From positions 1 to 40,405 of IMG/VR virus record IMGVR_UViG_3300044695_007193: DNA of 40,405 bases; one strand, given 5' to 3'. The stretch is from a virus. The notes under the pieces were generated by a model. That model ran no database searches. It was not told where the DNA came from and saw only the letters and a program-made list of their open reading frames with translations. How positions within the stretch are numbered: position 1 is the first letter of the stretch; each line of letters begins with the position of its first letter. This document shows positions 25,001-34,100 of this stretch, piece by piece. The translations under genes and the position numbers were made by a program.

Positions 25001-27463
25001 CCCCACCATATCGGCCTCGGAAAATTGTCCCGCTTGCAGGGCCATCTTGTATTGGCCCTCGGCGCGGTCTTCGAGCACGGCGCGGATTTCCTCGGGGGAC
25101 TTGGCCTTGACCACGCGGGTGATGCTTTGGAAAAGACCTTCCTTGACCTGCTCAAGGGTGTTGACCGCGGTGATGTTGACCGCGGCCCCCGGCTGCCACG
25201 TCTGGCCTGTCTCGCGCTCCCACTGGGCGATGCGCCTTTGCAGCTGCTCGGGCGTCATGTTGTTGTAGCGGTTGATGACCTCTTGGGTGGCCACTTGGAT
25301 CTGCTCGCTAAATCCTTCCGGGTTGGTCGCTTGGCCGGCCTCGAGGAGGGCGTTGATCAGTTCCCCTTGAACGCTGGCAAAAAGCGTCTCGCTGCTGCCG
25401 GCGATGCGCTCAAATTCATAGAACGCGGTATCCACGTCCACGCGGTCCGCGATGGTATTGCCCTCGGCGTCGAGCACGGTGAAGCGGTCCCCGTCCCGGC
25501 GGATGCTGGGCTGGAAAGGATCGGCGGGTTCCTGTAGCTGGGCCATGGTGTCCACGAAAAGCTGGCGGCGTCCGGCCTCGATGAGGGCGGGGTCGCGGGC
25601 GGCCTCGGCTTCCTTGAACGCGGCCACGCGCTCCTTCTTGGTCAGCGAGGTCGAGACGCGGTCCGCCTGCTCCTCGCTCATGCCAAAATACTTGAGCATC
25701 TTCTTATCCTGGAGGTAGGCCGCGTTGCGCCCGATCTCCTGCGAGGTGATGAAAGGCAGGCCGGTGAGGGTGAAGAGCAGCATGGTCACCGCGGTGACGC
25801 CCAGTTCCTCGTCAAATGCTTCGATGTCTTTGCGCCAATCGTAGTCCGGTATGTCATCGCTCAAGGCGGCCCCGAGGGTTTGCAGGATGGGCAGGACGCG
25901 GTTCTGGGACAGTTCGATGCCGGTTTCCAAGCCAAAGGTGGCGGTGCCGCGGGCGATGATCCGCGTCATGGGATTGCGCGAAGGCTTGAGGAAAAATTTG
26001 ATGGCGCGGTCGAGGGACACGAATCGGCCCATGACCAAGTTGGCTTGGATTAGCTCAAGGCCGGCGGCCATGGGGGCGGCCAAGGCGGAAATCGCTGCCG
26101 CTTGGTCGGGGTCCATGTCGGGGTATTCGAGCAGGAGGTCATCCTTGTATTGCCCAAAGAAGGACGCGGTGATGGCGGGGAAACCGACAAAGGGAATGGC
26201 GGCGATGCCGGCGTAAGGGATCGATCCGACAAAGCCGTAGAAGCCCTGCTCCCACGTGGGCCAATCGGTGACCACCTTGATCGGGTCGATCTGGGTGTCG
26301 GCCAAGTTGACCAGTTCGCGCTTGATCTGGAGGATCTTCAGCTTGCGGGCGGCGTCCGTCTTGAGCTTCTCGCGCTGCTCCGCGGTGATCGGGGCTTGGC
26401 CGGCGGCGGGGGCTTGGCTCAATCCTTTGCTCCCGTCCAAGTTGGTCGCCTCGTAGAGCGGAAGGTCGCTCTCGAGCAGACGCTGCTGGCCGCGAATCGA
26501 TTCCTCGGTGAAGTTGCGGCTGATGCGCTCGCCCATCTCGCGGGTAAGGAAGCGGCCCAGGGTTTCCGCGGCTTGGTAGAAGACGCCCTTGTCCACTTGG
26601 TTGAGTTCGGCAAAGGCCCCGGCCAGAAGGTAGATCGATTGCCGGCGCTCGGTCGGCATGTCGGCAAACTTCTCGAGGACCTGCTCGGTCTGGAAGTTGA
26701 GCATCTCGGGGTCGTTCAGATCGACCTCGCCCGCGGGGGCGGCCTCGGGCTGCTTGACCGCCAGATTCATCACCGGACCCAGACCGCCCACCGTGCCGGC
26801 GGGGTTGGGTTGCTCGCCGGTCAGTTCGTATTCCTGTCCGCGTCCGGTCTGCTTGCTGACGATGTCGAAGAGCCAGCGTGCCTCGTCCCCGATGGAATCA
26901 TTGGCGCGGCGGAGGTTGTCCGCCATCTTGTCCGCGTTCTCCCGGATACGGAGCCGGTCTTCATCGGAGAGGATTTCGCCAGCCTCGGTGAGCTTCTGCT
27001 CGAGGAGCGGGCGGTAGGCAGGCTGTCCGGTGATGTCGGTGCCGGCTTGGGAATCGAAGAGGCCCTGGAAGACCGATTTCTGCACCTCTTGGTAGATGCC
27101 ATCCGCCGCGGTGTTGACCTCGTTTTCGCGGTCAAACTGCTTTTTGAAATAGTTGAAGAGGCCCTCGTCGGAGAGCGTGGGCGTTTGCAGCGCGGTCTTG
27201 CCGATCTCGTTTTTCTTGGCCTCGTAGATAGCGGGCATTTCCTCCGCGGGGATCTCGAGGCTGCTCGACAAGTAGGCAATGTTGGCCTGCCGCTTGGCGT
27301 ACGTTTCGGGGAAAGGCGAGAGGGACGCGCCGGTCTGGATGGCCGGACGCTTGGCAAACTCCCCGAAATAGTCGGGGTCGGTATAGACGCGGTTCCAGTG
27401 ATTGTCGGGAAGTTCGCGGTCCCGGCTTTCGATGGCCAGCTGTTGTCCTTCGTTGGGCGTCAT
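19046..27463 (-). CDS. Giant polyvalent internal virion protein with ADP-ribosyltransferase-like domain
   Basis: 2805 residues. The N-terminal part (1-930) has hydrophobic segments near 405-435 and 520-560 and helical regions. An ADP-ribosyltransferase-like module spans about 1012-1350: FKQWFGDWEND, NPLVVYHGTRRP, then GPMAFFSADPAISSSYAEG, YPVYLSIKNPL and the ETQVKSATGNRGTFD end, all as in the ART domains of polyvalent phage proteins. Residues 1355-1800 look like a DNA-glycosylase-type helical domain (LTIEQSSAIIAVFSP, then IRNFYNNIV and ATVDTHAV). The C-terminus has further hydrophobic segments near 2660-2720. TF(A/S)ISP links modules at about 940, 1014, 1355 and 1828. By position it is probably packaged and ejected with DNA. 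Confidence 0.82.
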   Translation of the reverse strand: MTPNEGQQLAIESRDRELPDNHWNRVYTDPDYFGEFAKRPAIQTGASLSPFPETYAKRQANIAYLSSSLEIPAEEMPAIYEAKKNEIGKTALQTPTLSDEGLFNYFKKQFDRENEVNTAADGIYQEVQKSVFQGLFDSQAGTDITGQPAYRPLLEQKLTEAGEILSDEDRLRIRENADKMADNLRRANDSIGDEARWLFDIVSKQTGRGQEYELTGEQPNPAGTVGGLGPVMNLAVKQPEAAPAGEVDLNDPEMLNFQTEQVLEKFADMPTERRQSIYLLAGAFAELNQVDKGVFYQAAETLGRFLTREMGERISRNFTEESIRGQQRLLESDLPLYEATNLDGSKGLSQAPAAGQAPITAEQREKLKTDAARKLKILQIKRELVNLADTQIDPIKVVTDWPTWEQGFYGFVGSIPYAGIAAIPFVGFPAITASFFGQYKDDLLLEYPDMDPDQAAAISALAAPMAAGLELIQANLVMGRFVSLDRAIKFFLKPSRNPMTRIIARGTATFGLETGIELSQNRVLPILQTLGAALSDDIPDYDWRKDIEAFDEELGVTAVTMLLFTLTGLPFITSQEIGRNAAYLQDKKMLKYFGMSEEQADRVSTSLTKKERVAAFKEAEAARDPALIEAGRRQLFVDTMAQLQEPADPFQPSIRRDGDRFTVLDAEGNTIADRVDVDTAFYEFERIAGSSETLFASVQGELINALLEAGQATNPEGFSEQIQVATQEVINRYNNMTPEQLQRRIAQWERETGQTWQPGAAVNITAVNTLEQVKEGLFQSITRVVKAKSPEEIRAVLEDRAEGQYKMALQAGQFSEADMVGWIREYESGTGDSLLEEDFTSRDVVEAVSTMSVAYYSGNLDNARVSSRLRAFFEALKEYFAAIFARGIRIKEAIAAGQISPEFEAFLAQSVGLDIDRQIGVQAAQQARAEVNAGGLVESTFAISPFDLVGRNVIAKRNIEDSPLANEDSSAKKGAVGYVEDYDDLAKLLYVDFGKGAIAVDPKEISVATPAPTFAISPQIQTDAFKQWFGDWENDPANASKVVDENGNPLVVYHGTRRPDRVGERFRKSRATSGPMAFFSADPAISSSYAEGKVDTSLDMPSDYAGWFKYKGKGMRSAVDIDRAWWMLSEAERETIRQRIYKVGYENADEGSGPIVGNSSSIMGRDSIDYELRQARGNALRAMVEMWLNSGSLFNDEQMFMQVLEAAGMDMSKVTYESPHAVKSAVYPVYLSIKNPLNTSDIPADVVAALEQAGKRKRAKQPAGRNNDNWDKNTISGKDWLAALTQDIDKGWTHAWTRVPDWVTETLSQLGYDGIRDTGGKFSGKDHQVWIPFRETQVKSATGNRGTFDASNPNITFSISPGKGIRFDEIAQEDPKHDGSRVGTAWQGKVKPTTQDTNDSIATVKPKELEKQMAMVTHFVDGVPLPKYITKFRNAEKRMRAFIDFQKENLLALYDAFEALSSDYVIRSTHWYDGARLLAEGIRDRYGLTIEQSSAIIAVFSPMKDWFQNVAMGQRFADVMANHKDATISKAEMGDAMKIMINAAEDEKGVRAAFKLIEGRSIAELMADKSKAGRKVAGVAIRLMSTHVHGLKHDVLSPEGESLGTRKNLDGTDKTLVWQSYDFIEKAIEVYEDGSAENISKVLGTAHKIRNFYNNIVAPTSPYGDATVDTHAVNAAVLYPMGNRGYLVGLNFGEAGVAGGGNSGLYWLFHEALREAAAERGVMPRQMQSITWEAIRGLFTDVRKRDKNFVAQITKIWESSSDANAARSQIIGLGITPPEWARVGAGDSGIQGSLGEPSGQGVDAAGSVQSGVRQGRQGGTGSTGVESTFAISPASYYGDLESAVAALNSNPAFRRERVAAVLSKFKRIKEQFANKADLEPLSMPEAVAQLEAIITLLPPDAQSEVGGFRRLLSFATAKGRLNYLTDRIAKADAALEKYLRTELQEDIMDLLERAMPRPGENKVQTSSLGPDAQRVANLAIAAIELGTDETSNTMAEIEAALASPDIDADRQEKLLEQWGVLNALGDFFNRSALELDQARVFLRQTFGAGRAMWRMQQEARRKQYRDMAEELAGGLKKATENQIDKMDKENPWLKNPRQFVLSHYSFMQLLRSVLPKAGFLETWERSIRQAEIGSSRYRMDAAKRFIDTLMAASGKKTSFGVGRLMYNMRKTRKAAVRYKEGYNEKLIRLPMETAANILEGRASAKAFKLNAEAVAKMSEAYLAVPIMRRRTTPSGAVRETPNRQQFLEFYVRQSEGTDDKLNMSPAEAMQLLLAWDQSEVQARMRRQGWTDESIEDMQKMVTSVPGGEATMDFLRREYKAGGDAADPVYMKMFGMAMPRIENYAPTRYRHKDDSNDLSPMGSALELAGTTPGSLKARQRHDARMRRTDAITVFFQHAAQMGHWIHFAEINREIRGVLKNQNVRESMEATLGRSGLQIFDQWMDTLAQGGGRRAMELSADKDIWAALISGKSIASLGFSVRTLFMQIDAANRAALDMGLAEYTKTVLDPRWMADMPKAWNSDTVQRRLIEGSRPEVRYVFERAAVRPSMLLWAAQKSMIPMQMTDAALTSFTAAIVYRNAYNKAKKAEASDAMAEQAALDAMDKAVFNYSQPIDITSRSLREVQGNMLQKVYMMFLSDARLKTALFAEAIGQLGKEGERGKGASTISALMIMAVVTQTMANLYRDWFSDEPDDEIWTLEGYAMAMMLAPLSGYMLVGTVGSTVVREAFGEMTFQSTDPANEMIDRGIRSIKGWDNTFNTSDPEAMLKQWNNLLRFASFNPTLAAPAALLNFAKPIMGAMENAENPE
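24649..24661 (+). repeat. 13-mer motif copy 9 (TTTCGACTAATCC)
   Basis: Exact copy inside the giant gene at the edge of the first TFAISP linker, in frame Gly-Leu-Val-Glu-Ser with TTA for leucine. Confidence 0.88.
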
Positions 27464-29730
27464 GCTTGGGCCATGGCGAGGACCGCGGATTTACGAGACA
27501 AACGCTCGCGCACCCAATCGATGAAGTCCTGGTTGGTCTTGATGTCGGAGAGCCATTTGTTGGCCCGCATCACGCGGCTGGCGTGTCCCTTGCCGCCGGT
27601 GCGGTCGAGGGTGGAGCGGAAGTCCGCGTCCGGGTTTTTGAGGATGGCGGGACCGGCCCCGATACCTTGGTAGTGGATGACATAAAGTTCGATGGGGTCG
27701 GGGTCGCGTCCGAGGGCGCGGCGGGCGGCTTGGATATTGGTCTTGGTCTTGGCCAAGCCGGCGCGGATCTGGCCTTCCACGCTATTGTCCCCGCCGTAGC
27801 GTTTACGGTCCCCGTCGAGCAGCTGGAAGAGGCCGCGGGCCGAGGAGGTCTTGGCTGCGGTGTTCGGGTTGAAGTTGCTCTCCTGCTCAACCAGCAGCAT
27901 GAGGTGGGGCACGTAGTCCCCCAGCCCAGATTGGCCGGCCATCTCGGCTATGCGCTGGGCCACGGGCTGCTTGTCCGCGGGCATGGCGGCAAGGTTGAAT
28001 CCCGCGGGCGCGGAAGGCGCACCGGCCACCGGCGGAAGCGGAGCATCGGCCTCGAGGCCCTCGGTAAGCGATGAGCTTCCCCAGGACAAGCCGGCGGTCA
28101 TCACGTTGGGGTTGTTGGCGGTCGGGTTGACCGCGGCACCAAACCAATCGCCCAGCTTTTCAAGAAACGTCCGGTTGTCCGGTCCGCGGAAGAATTCCTG
28201 TGCGGCCTTGTCGCCGTATTGGCCATTGTTGAAGAGGTCTTGGAATTGCTTGAAGGCTTCGTCCGCGGTGATGCTCGGGTTGCGCTCGAAGATGCCCTCC
28301 ACGGCGTCGAGCACCTCGGCCTGCTTCTGCTCGGTGGCGAGAAATTTCGGGTAGTCCACCGGCTTGCCGGCGCTATCCACCCCGCCGTCATTGCCCAGGA
28401 TGCCGTGCTTCCGCATGAGGTTGACCTGCTGGGTCAGTTGCTGGCGCATGATGACCTGGGCGTTGTCGAGCTTGCCCTCGTTCTTTTTGCGGGCCTCTGC
28501 GATGCGGCGTTCGATGGGCGCAGTGAAGCGTTCGATGTAACCGGCGGGCATGTTGGCGCGGACGGAAGCGTCCAAGGCCATGTATTCCCCGAATGACTTT
28601 TCGGTCAGTTCCCCGGTGGCGTTGTCGATTTCGGGCTGGAATTGGCGGACGCGGAAGAAGAGGTCGTTCTGCTTTTGCACAAACTGGGCCTGCCCTTCCG
28701 GCGTGTTGTCATAAGCCACCTTCCAGTTGTTGATGAGGGCCTCGACGTTTTCCTGCGGGATCTTGGCCTGCTCGGCCAGCTGCTTGATCTGCTCGTCGTT
28801 AATGCCTTGGGGATTCTTGAGCGAGAGGTCGCTGATGGTGGTGATGGCCTGCCTTTGCGTCTGGATGCGCTGGGACCGCGCATTGTCGCGGGCCTGCATA
28901 AAAGCGTACGCATCGAGCAAATCGTATTCCTTGGACTTGCCCCCACCCTCGGTGAGCACGGCGTTGAAGTGTTCCTCGGCGGCGAAAGGGTCCATGGCGA
29001 TGCGCTGCTGCACCCCGGACAGCTGCTGCTTCTTGTTCAGTTCCAGCAATCCCTGCTGCAATGTGCCGTTGTCGATATGGCCGGCGGCCTTGCGCTTGGC
29101 CAGCGTGGCGGCGGCGGTTTCCCAATCGCCCATTTCCTCGGCGCGTTTTTGCAAGGTTTCCATTTCGCGGTCCGCGTTCTGGATCTGGCGTTTGCGGGCC
29201 GTGGTGGAAACGTCCACCGTGTAGTTGATCGTCTTGTTGTCGATCAGCACCTGGGCCTTGGCCTTGCCGGTTTCGGAAAATGGCAGGGCATCAAATTGTT
29301 TCATGGCCGCGGCCTTGCGCTTCTCCCATTCGGGCAGCAGCTGGTCGGCCTGCTTGTCTTGGCTCCACGTGAGGAAGTCGCCGTAGCTCTGGGCCAAGGT
29401 GTTGTCGATCTTGGCCAGGTTGCCCTCGTCGCGGGACCGCTGCATCTGCATGGAAAGGTCCATGAGGTTGCTCGCCACCTTGGCTCCGGTGGCCCCGAAA
29501 TCCGCCCAGGCGCGGGAAGCGTAGTCGATAAATTCGACCGGCTGGGGCGTGGGCGCGTCGAGCAGCTGGGCCGTCTGCGAAAGGATGGCGTTGCCGCGGC
29601 TGAAATTCGGCGCATTCAAGACCGGCGCGGAATAGGCGCGAGCGGACCCGGGGATCGGCGTGTTGGGCAACGGGGCCGATCCGGGCACCGCGTTGGGCGC
29701 GTTGGGAATCTGGTTGACGGGGACGGCCAT
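27460..29730 (-). CDS. Internal virion protein with lytic transglycosylase domain
   Basis: 756 residues. A long, mostly helical N-terminal part (about 60-540, e.g. KRQIQNADREMETLQKRAEEM) is followed by a Pro/Ala linker and a C-terminal SLT-type transglycosylase domain (about 600-720). There LLVEQESNFNPN carries the catalytic Glu in the E-S-x-F-N-P context, followed by SSARGLFQLLDGDRKRYGG and ELYVIHYQGIGAG. It would open the peptidoglycan during DNA ejection, like T7 gp16 or similar core proteins. It stops in an ATGA overlap with the giant protein. Confidence 0.88.
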   Translation of the reverse strand: MAVPVNQIPNAPNAVPGSAPLPNTPIPGSARAYSAPVLNAPNFSRGNAILSQTAQLLDAPTPQPVEFIDYASRAWADFGATGAKVASNLMDLSMQMQRSRDEGNLAKIDNTLAQSYGDFLTWSQDKQADQLLPEWEKRKAAAMKQFDALPFSETGKAKAQVLIDNKTINYTVDVSTTARKRQIQNADREMETLQKRAEEMGDWETAAATLAKRKAAGHIDNGTLQQGLLELNKKQQLSGVQQRIAMDPFAAEEHFNAVLTEGGGKSKEYDLLDAYAFMQARDNARSQRIQTQRQAITTISDLSLKNPQGINDEQIKQLAEQAKIPQENVEALINNWKVAYDNTPEGQAQFVQKQNDLFFRVRQFQPEIDNATGELTEKSFGEYMALDASVRANMPAGYIERFTAPIERRIAEARKKNEGKLDNAQVIMRQQLTQQVNLMRKHGILGNDGGVDSAGKPVDYPKFLATEQKQAEVLDAVEGIFERNPSITADEAFKQFQDLFNNGQYGDKAAQEFFRGPDNRTFLEKLGDWFGAAVNPTANNPNVMTAGLSWGSSSLTEGLEADAPLPPVAGAPSAPAGFNLAAMPADKQPVAQRIAEMAGQSGLGDYVPHLMLLVEQESNFNPNTAAKTSSARGLFQLLDGDRKRYGGDNSVEGQIRAGLAKTKTNIQAARRALGRDPDPIELYVIHYQGIGAGPAILKNPDADFRSTLDRTGGKGHASRVMRANKWLSDIKTNQDFIDWVRERLSRKSAVLAMAQA

Positions 29731-29732
29731 GG

Positions 29733-30710
29733 CTATGCGAATGCTCCCGATTTCACGTCACGGCGGTAACCCGAATACAGGCCGCCGGCTTGGCTCAAAC
29801 CACTGAACAGCGTGCCGTAGGCCCCGATCTGGTAGGCTTGGCTTTGATTCATCCCCTGCATGTAGGTGCCGCGGGCCGCGTTCATGTCATAGGTCAGCTG
29901 ATCATTGATGAGGCCGCGCTGACGCACCAAGGCACTGCCCTGGTATTGGGCGGCGGCCAGTTCGTATTGCGCGGACTGACGTTCGAGGTTGAGGTTGGAA
30001 AGTTCGGCTTGGGCTTTGAGGTCCATGACCTGCCCGTCCATCATGGCGTCCTGTCCGACAAAGCGGGTTTGCCATAGCTCCAAGGCACTGCCATAGCGTC
30101 CGGCATCGGCTTTGGTACGAAGGGCTTGGCTTTGCAGTCCAGCCTCGTAGAAGGCATCGGCCACGCCCAGTTCCATGAGGCCGGCGGTTTCGGCCATGAC
30201 CATGAGCGGGCTGCCCTCGAAGGTGACGGCGCTCTTGCCCTGCCTGCCGCGGAGGGCGGACATGACCTTCTCGTTCTGCTCGCGTTGGCGGCGGGCGCGT
30301 TCGCGGGCTTGGGCTTCGACCAGGTTGGCCTCTTGGTCTTGGGACGCGGCGTTGCGCTGGGCGATCAGCGCATTGTTTTGCATCGCCATGATCTGTGAGT
30401 CGGAGCGCGATTGCAGGTTGCGCTGGTTGAGCAGGTTCATCCGCTGGCTCATCTGCATGTTTTTGGCTATCGCATTTTGCGAGGCCAAAGCCTGCTGCTG
30501 GGCCAAGGCATTTTGCTGGCTCATCAACTGGTTCTGCACCATGGCATTGTTGGCGGCGATCTGGGCCGCCTGCATTTGCAGATTCTGATTGTAGGCCGCC
30601 ATTTGCGCGGCGGCTTGCGCTTGCTGCATCTGGCCATACATGGCCACGCCCGTGGAAGCCACAGACCCAACAATCGCAGCAACAGCAATAAATTCAGCGC
30701 CCGTTCCCAT
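29733..30710 (-). CDS. Internal virion (core) protein
   Basis: 325 residues. An N-terminal hydrophobic segment (FIAVAAIVGSVASTGVAMYG) is followed by a long Gln/Ala/Met-rich coiled coil (QQAQAAAQMAAYNQNLQMQA and on), then a conserved-looking region GRQGKSAVTFEGSPLMVMAET. This layout is typical of the T7 gp14-like internal core protein that helps form the ejection channel. It is placed between the GNAT-like gene and the transglycosylase, as in related podoviruses. Confidence 0.82.
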   Translation of the reverse strand: MGTGAEFIAVAAIVGSVASTGVAMYGQMQQAQAAAQMAAYNQNLQMQAAQIAANNAMVQNQLMSQQNALAQQQALASQNAIAKNMQMSQRMNLLNQRNLQSRSDSQIMAMQNNALIAQRNAASQDQEANLVEAQARERARRQREQNEKVMSALRGRQGKSAVTFEGSPLMVMAETAGLMELGVADAFYEAGLQSQALRTKADAGRYGSALELWQTRFVGQDAMMDGQVMDLKAQAELSNLNLERQSAQYELAAAQYQGSALVRQRGLINDQLTYDMNAARGTYMQGMNQSQAYQIGAYGTLFSGLSQAGGLYSGYRRDVKSGAFA

Positions 30711-31134
30711 GGTCTTCCTCCGGTTCGATGGTAATGCCCACCATGCTGACCAAGTTGGTCATCTCGGTCTTAAATCCGAAACGCTCGAGATAGCGGGCAA
30801 TGGGCGGAATGGTGGTCACGCGCATAATCGGGTAAGCGTTGCTCGCGGCGAACCGGCGCATGTAGGTGAAAAGGTTTTCCAGCGCATCGCGGCTCTGCGA
30901 GAGCTTCAACTTGGGACGGGTCACCGGATACTCGGCCCAGCAGACGCCCACGCTGTTGTCCATGTAGAGCCAAAGCGCGGCCACCGGCTCCTGGTCCATC
31001 GTGCAGACCACGCCCAGCTTGGGCAGGATTTGCTCGGGCGGACACTTCGCGCCGTGGACAGCGAACCAATCGGAGATCATGGCATAGTCATTCTCCGGGT
31101 CATAGAAACGCAGTTGGTAGAGGTGCTTGCTCAT
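30694..31134 (-). CDS. GNAT-like acetyltransferase-fold protein
   Basis: 146 residues. The pattern YDPENDYAMISDWFAVHG, then LPKLGVVCTMDQEPVAALWLYMDNSVGVCWAEYPVTRP and the end IPPIARYLERFGFKTEM matches the GNAT-like proteins often encoded next to podovirus tail genes. The canonical acetyl-CoA loop (R/Q-x-x-G-x-G/A) is not clearly present, so catalysis is uncertain. TTTTCGACTAATCCG stands directly before the ATG. It overlaps the next gene by 17 bases. Confidence 0.65.
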   Translation of the reverse strand: MSKHLYQLRFYDPENDYAMISDWFAVHGAKCPPEQILPKLGVVCTMDQEPVAALWLYMDNSVGVCWAEYPVTRPKLKLSQSRDALENLFTYMRRFAASNAYPIMRVTTIPPIARYLERFGFKTEMTNLVSMVGITIEPEEDHGNGR

Positions 31135-31135
31135 C

Positions 31136-31148
31136 GGATTAGTCGAAA
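31136..31148 (-). repeat. 13-mer motif copy 10 (reversed)
   Basis: Plus strand reads GGATTAGTCGAAA; the coding strand has TTTCGACTAATCC one base before the GNAT-like ATG, right after the stop of tail tubular B. Confidence 0.9.
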
Positions 31149-31149
31149 A

Positions 31150-34100
31150 TCAGTCACCATAAAAATCGATCTTGGCCACCAAGGCCAGCACCGTGAGCGG
31201 AAGTGGCTGGTTTTGTCGCACCATGACTTGGAGGTTGCGGTCATGGTCGGACGCGGTGACCACCTCGGTGTCGCCGGTGAAGACCGGCGGCGAGGCGTCC
31301 ATCGGGTCGGGGAAGTCGCGGTTGTAGAGGTATTGCCAGGTCTGGCCTTGGTCGGTGGACACTTCGCCCCCGAGGCTTTTTTGCAGGGCCAAGACCATGC
31401 GGTGGATGCGCTTGAAGCGTCCCCGGCTGGTGCCGTCCGCCATGTTGTTGATGTCAATGGTCATCGGCTGGAGGGTCGAGGTGAAGGGCAGGCCGGCCAG
31501 CACGGTGGTGCGGGCCTTGTCCAAGGTGATCTGGCCGCCGGCCACGGTCTTGGGGGTTTCCACCGATCCGTTGGCCAGCACGTCCACGGTGCGCCCGTTG
31601 AGGTGCGAGAGGCCGGACATGGTGGCGTTCGCCGTTCCCGAATAGCGAACAGCGCAATCGAGGTACCACCAGTTGGCCTTGTCCGCGGCCTCGAAGGTTT
31701 CCCGGCTTTGCGTGTAGAAGCGTTCGATGAAGCGTTGGTTGCCGCGCTTGACGGCCAGCCAGACCTCGTCGGTGCCGTCGAGGCCGTAGATAGTCGCCAC
31801 GCTCTCAAAGTCCCCGTCTGTGGTGTGCCGGTGCCAGCCAACCACATTCTGGTCGCGCTCGTAGGTCATGCCGATCAGCTGGCCATCGCCTTTGACCGCC
31901 CAGTAGATGGCGTCCGTCTGCTGCTGGTAGGACCGCTCGACAATTTCCCCGGAGGTGACGTGTTCGGCCAAGACGGTCAGATCCGGGGCCACCCACCCGT
32001 CCTTGTCGAGGACGTAGACCAGTTCGCGCACCTTGCGGCCTTGGCGCTGCACGAAAAGCAGCACGTCATTGATCGTGGCCGCGGGCAGATACTTTGATCC
32101 GTAGGAAGATTGCTTTTGGGCCGTGACATTGCTCGGGGTGATCCCCTCGTCGGTCGAGGCCCCGAGGGTCCATTCGTTGCCACTGGTGCCGATGAGCAGC
32201 TTGTCCTGGCTTTCCATCCACATGAGGCGGTTGGCTTCCTTGGCCGAGAGGGTAAGGAAAAGACCGCCGTCATTGTTGGTGGTCAGACGCAAATTCTGGA
32301 AATCGTCCACTACGCTGGCCCAGATGGAAAGAGGCCGGCGCTCGGTGCCGCCGTAGTAAATGCGGCTCTGGTGCAGGGTCACGGTGCGCGGGAATCCTTG
32401 GCTGGTACTCCATGCTCCTTCGCTCCAGATCTTGGTCGCGGTGGTCTTGGCCACGGGGTTGACCACGTTGACTGTGACCTGGGTCGGACTGGTATAGCCG
32501 GTGACCTTGACAATGCCGTAGACGCGGGAATCCGCGGCCTCGAGGCGGGCAATGCGCGTGCCGAAATTGATCGGCGTCCAGTATTTGTTATTGGCCGGCG
32601 TGAAATCGACCGGCTCCCAGTATTCAAAATTGCTCGGGCGGAAATTTTGCAATTCCCAGTATTCGGGGTTGTCGGGGGAATAATCTTTGAGCGTGGCCTT
32701 GCCCATTTCGTGCAAAGCCAAAATGTCTCTTGCTCCGTTGTTGTCACTTGGCGTGGTCAACAATTGCAAGGCGTTGTCCAAAATATGTTGGCCCGTTGTT
32801 GCTGGTCCGTTTTGCCGGACAGAACGCAAATAGCCAGTTGCGGCATTGAAATAAATTACCCCAGCATTGATAGTATATGATCCAGTAGGAAGGTCGGTCA
32901 CGTAACCGACAAAGTCCGCCATTTCATAAATTTCTTGCCGGTTGTCCCGGTCCCAGGCATGACGCGCTCCAGCCGCGCCCGTCAACGTGTTTCGGACAGT
33001 ATTTGTGACTGTCGTGTTGTGGGCTTGCACGCACTTATATGTTCTTCCGTTATGCTTGACCAAGTTGCCAACGGAATAAACCTTGTTCCGCCAATCCCAA
33101 TCGGTGGTGGTGTTGTTGTGCGCCTTGGTACATTTGTAGGTCCGCGTGTTCCACGTGACCAAGGCGTCGAGCGCGTAGTTGCCGGAAAATTCGCTCCAGG
33201 CCGCCGCGGTGGAATTATGTCCCAACACGCACTTGTAGACGTTGTTCTCGTAGGTCACCACGGTATCGAGCGCGTAATTGGTGTTGGTCGCCCAGGCTGA
33301 TCCGGTCACGTAATTGGAAATCGCCAGACGGAGCAGCACCTCGCGTTCGGTCTTGCCGCTCGAGGTGATGTTGCGCTCGGCGGAGCCTTTGTAAGAGCGG
33401 ATGACCTGCCAGGTGGCCCCATTGTCCTCGCTCTGCTCGATGTTGATGATGGCGCTCCAGACGCCCGAGGTGGAAAATTCCCAATCGCCAAAGACGTTGA
33501 GGTTGGTGCTGTTGGCGTTGCCGTCGATATTGCGCTCGGTGAAGACAGCCTCGAGCGCATGGCCCAGCTGCCAGTAGCTGCCCACGTGGCCGGCGTTGAA
33601 GATTCCGGTGGACGCGGTCAGCGTGCGGTTGTTTCCCGTGAGGTGGCTGCATGCCAGCGTGGTGTCGGTTAGATTCTCATCAAGCAGCGCCGGCCAATCC
33701 CACGCCACCTCGGTCAAGGTCCAGTTGGTGTCCGCCAAGCGGGAGAGCTTGTGCGGAGCCACGTCCGGGTGGACGAGGTACATGATGTCGTTGATCTGGA
33801 CAAACTGCACCTCGCGCAATTGCGTTTCGAGGTAAGGGCTGGCCACTTCGACCGGATTGCCACCGGACAGGACCTGCACGCCATTGGACCAGAAGCGCAG
33901 GTATTGGTGCCCCATCTCGATGACAAAGCGCGTGGTGGTGGAAAAATTGAACCCGATCAGCCGGCACCGGCGGTTGTCGAATTTGGGACTGCCCAAGTAT
34001 TCGGTCCCAGGGCGGCGGATGACCCCGCCGTAGGGCAGGATGATGAAATTTTCGAGGGTCGAACAGCCGTTGCGGTATTTCTCCACGTCACTCCGCGCCC

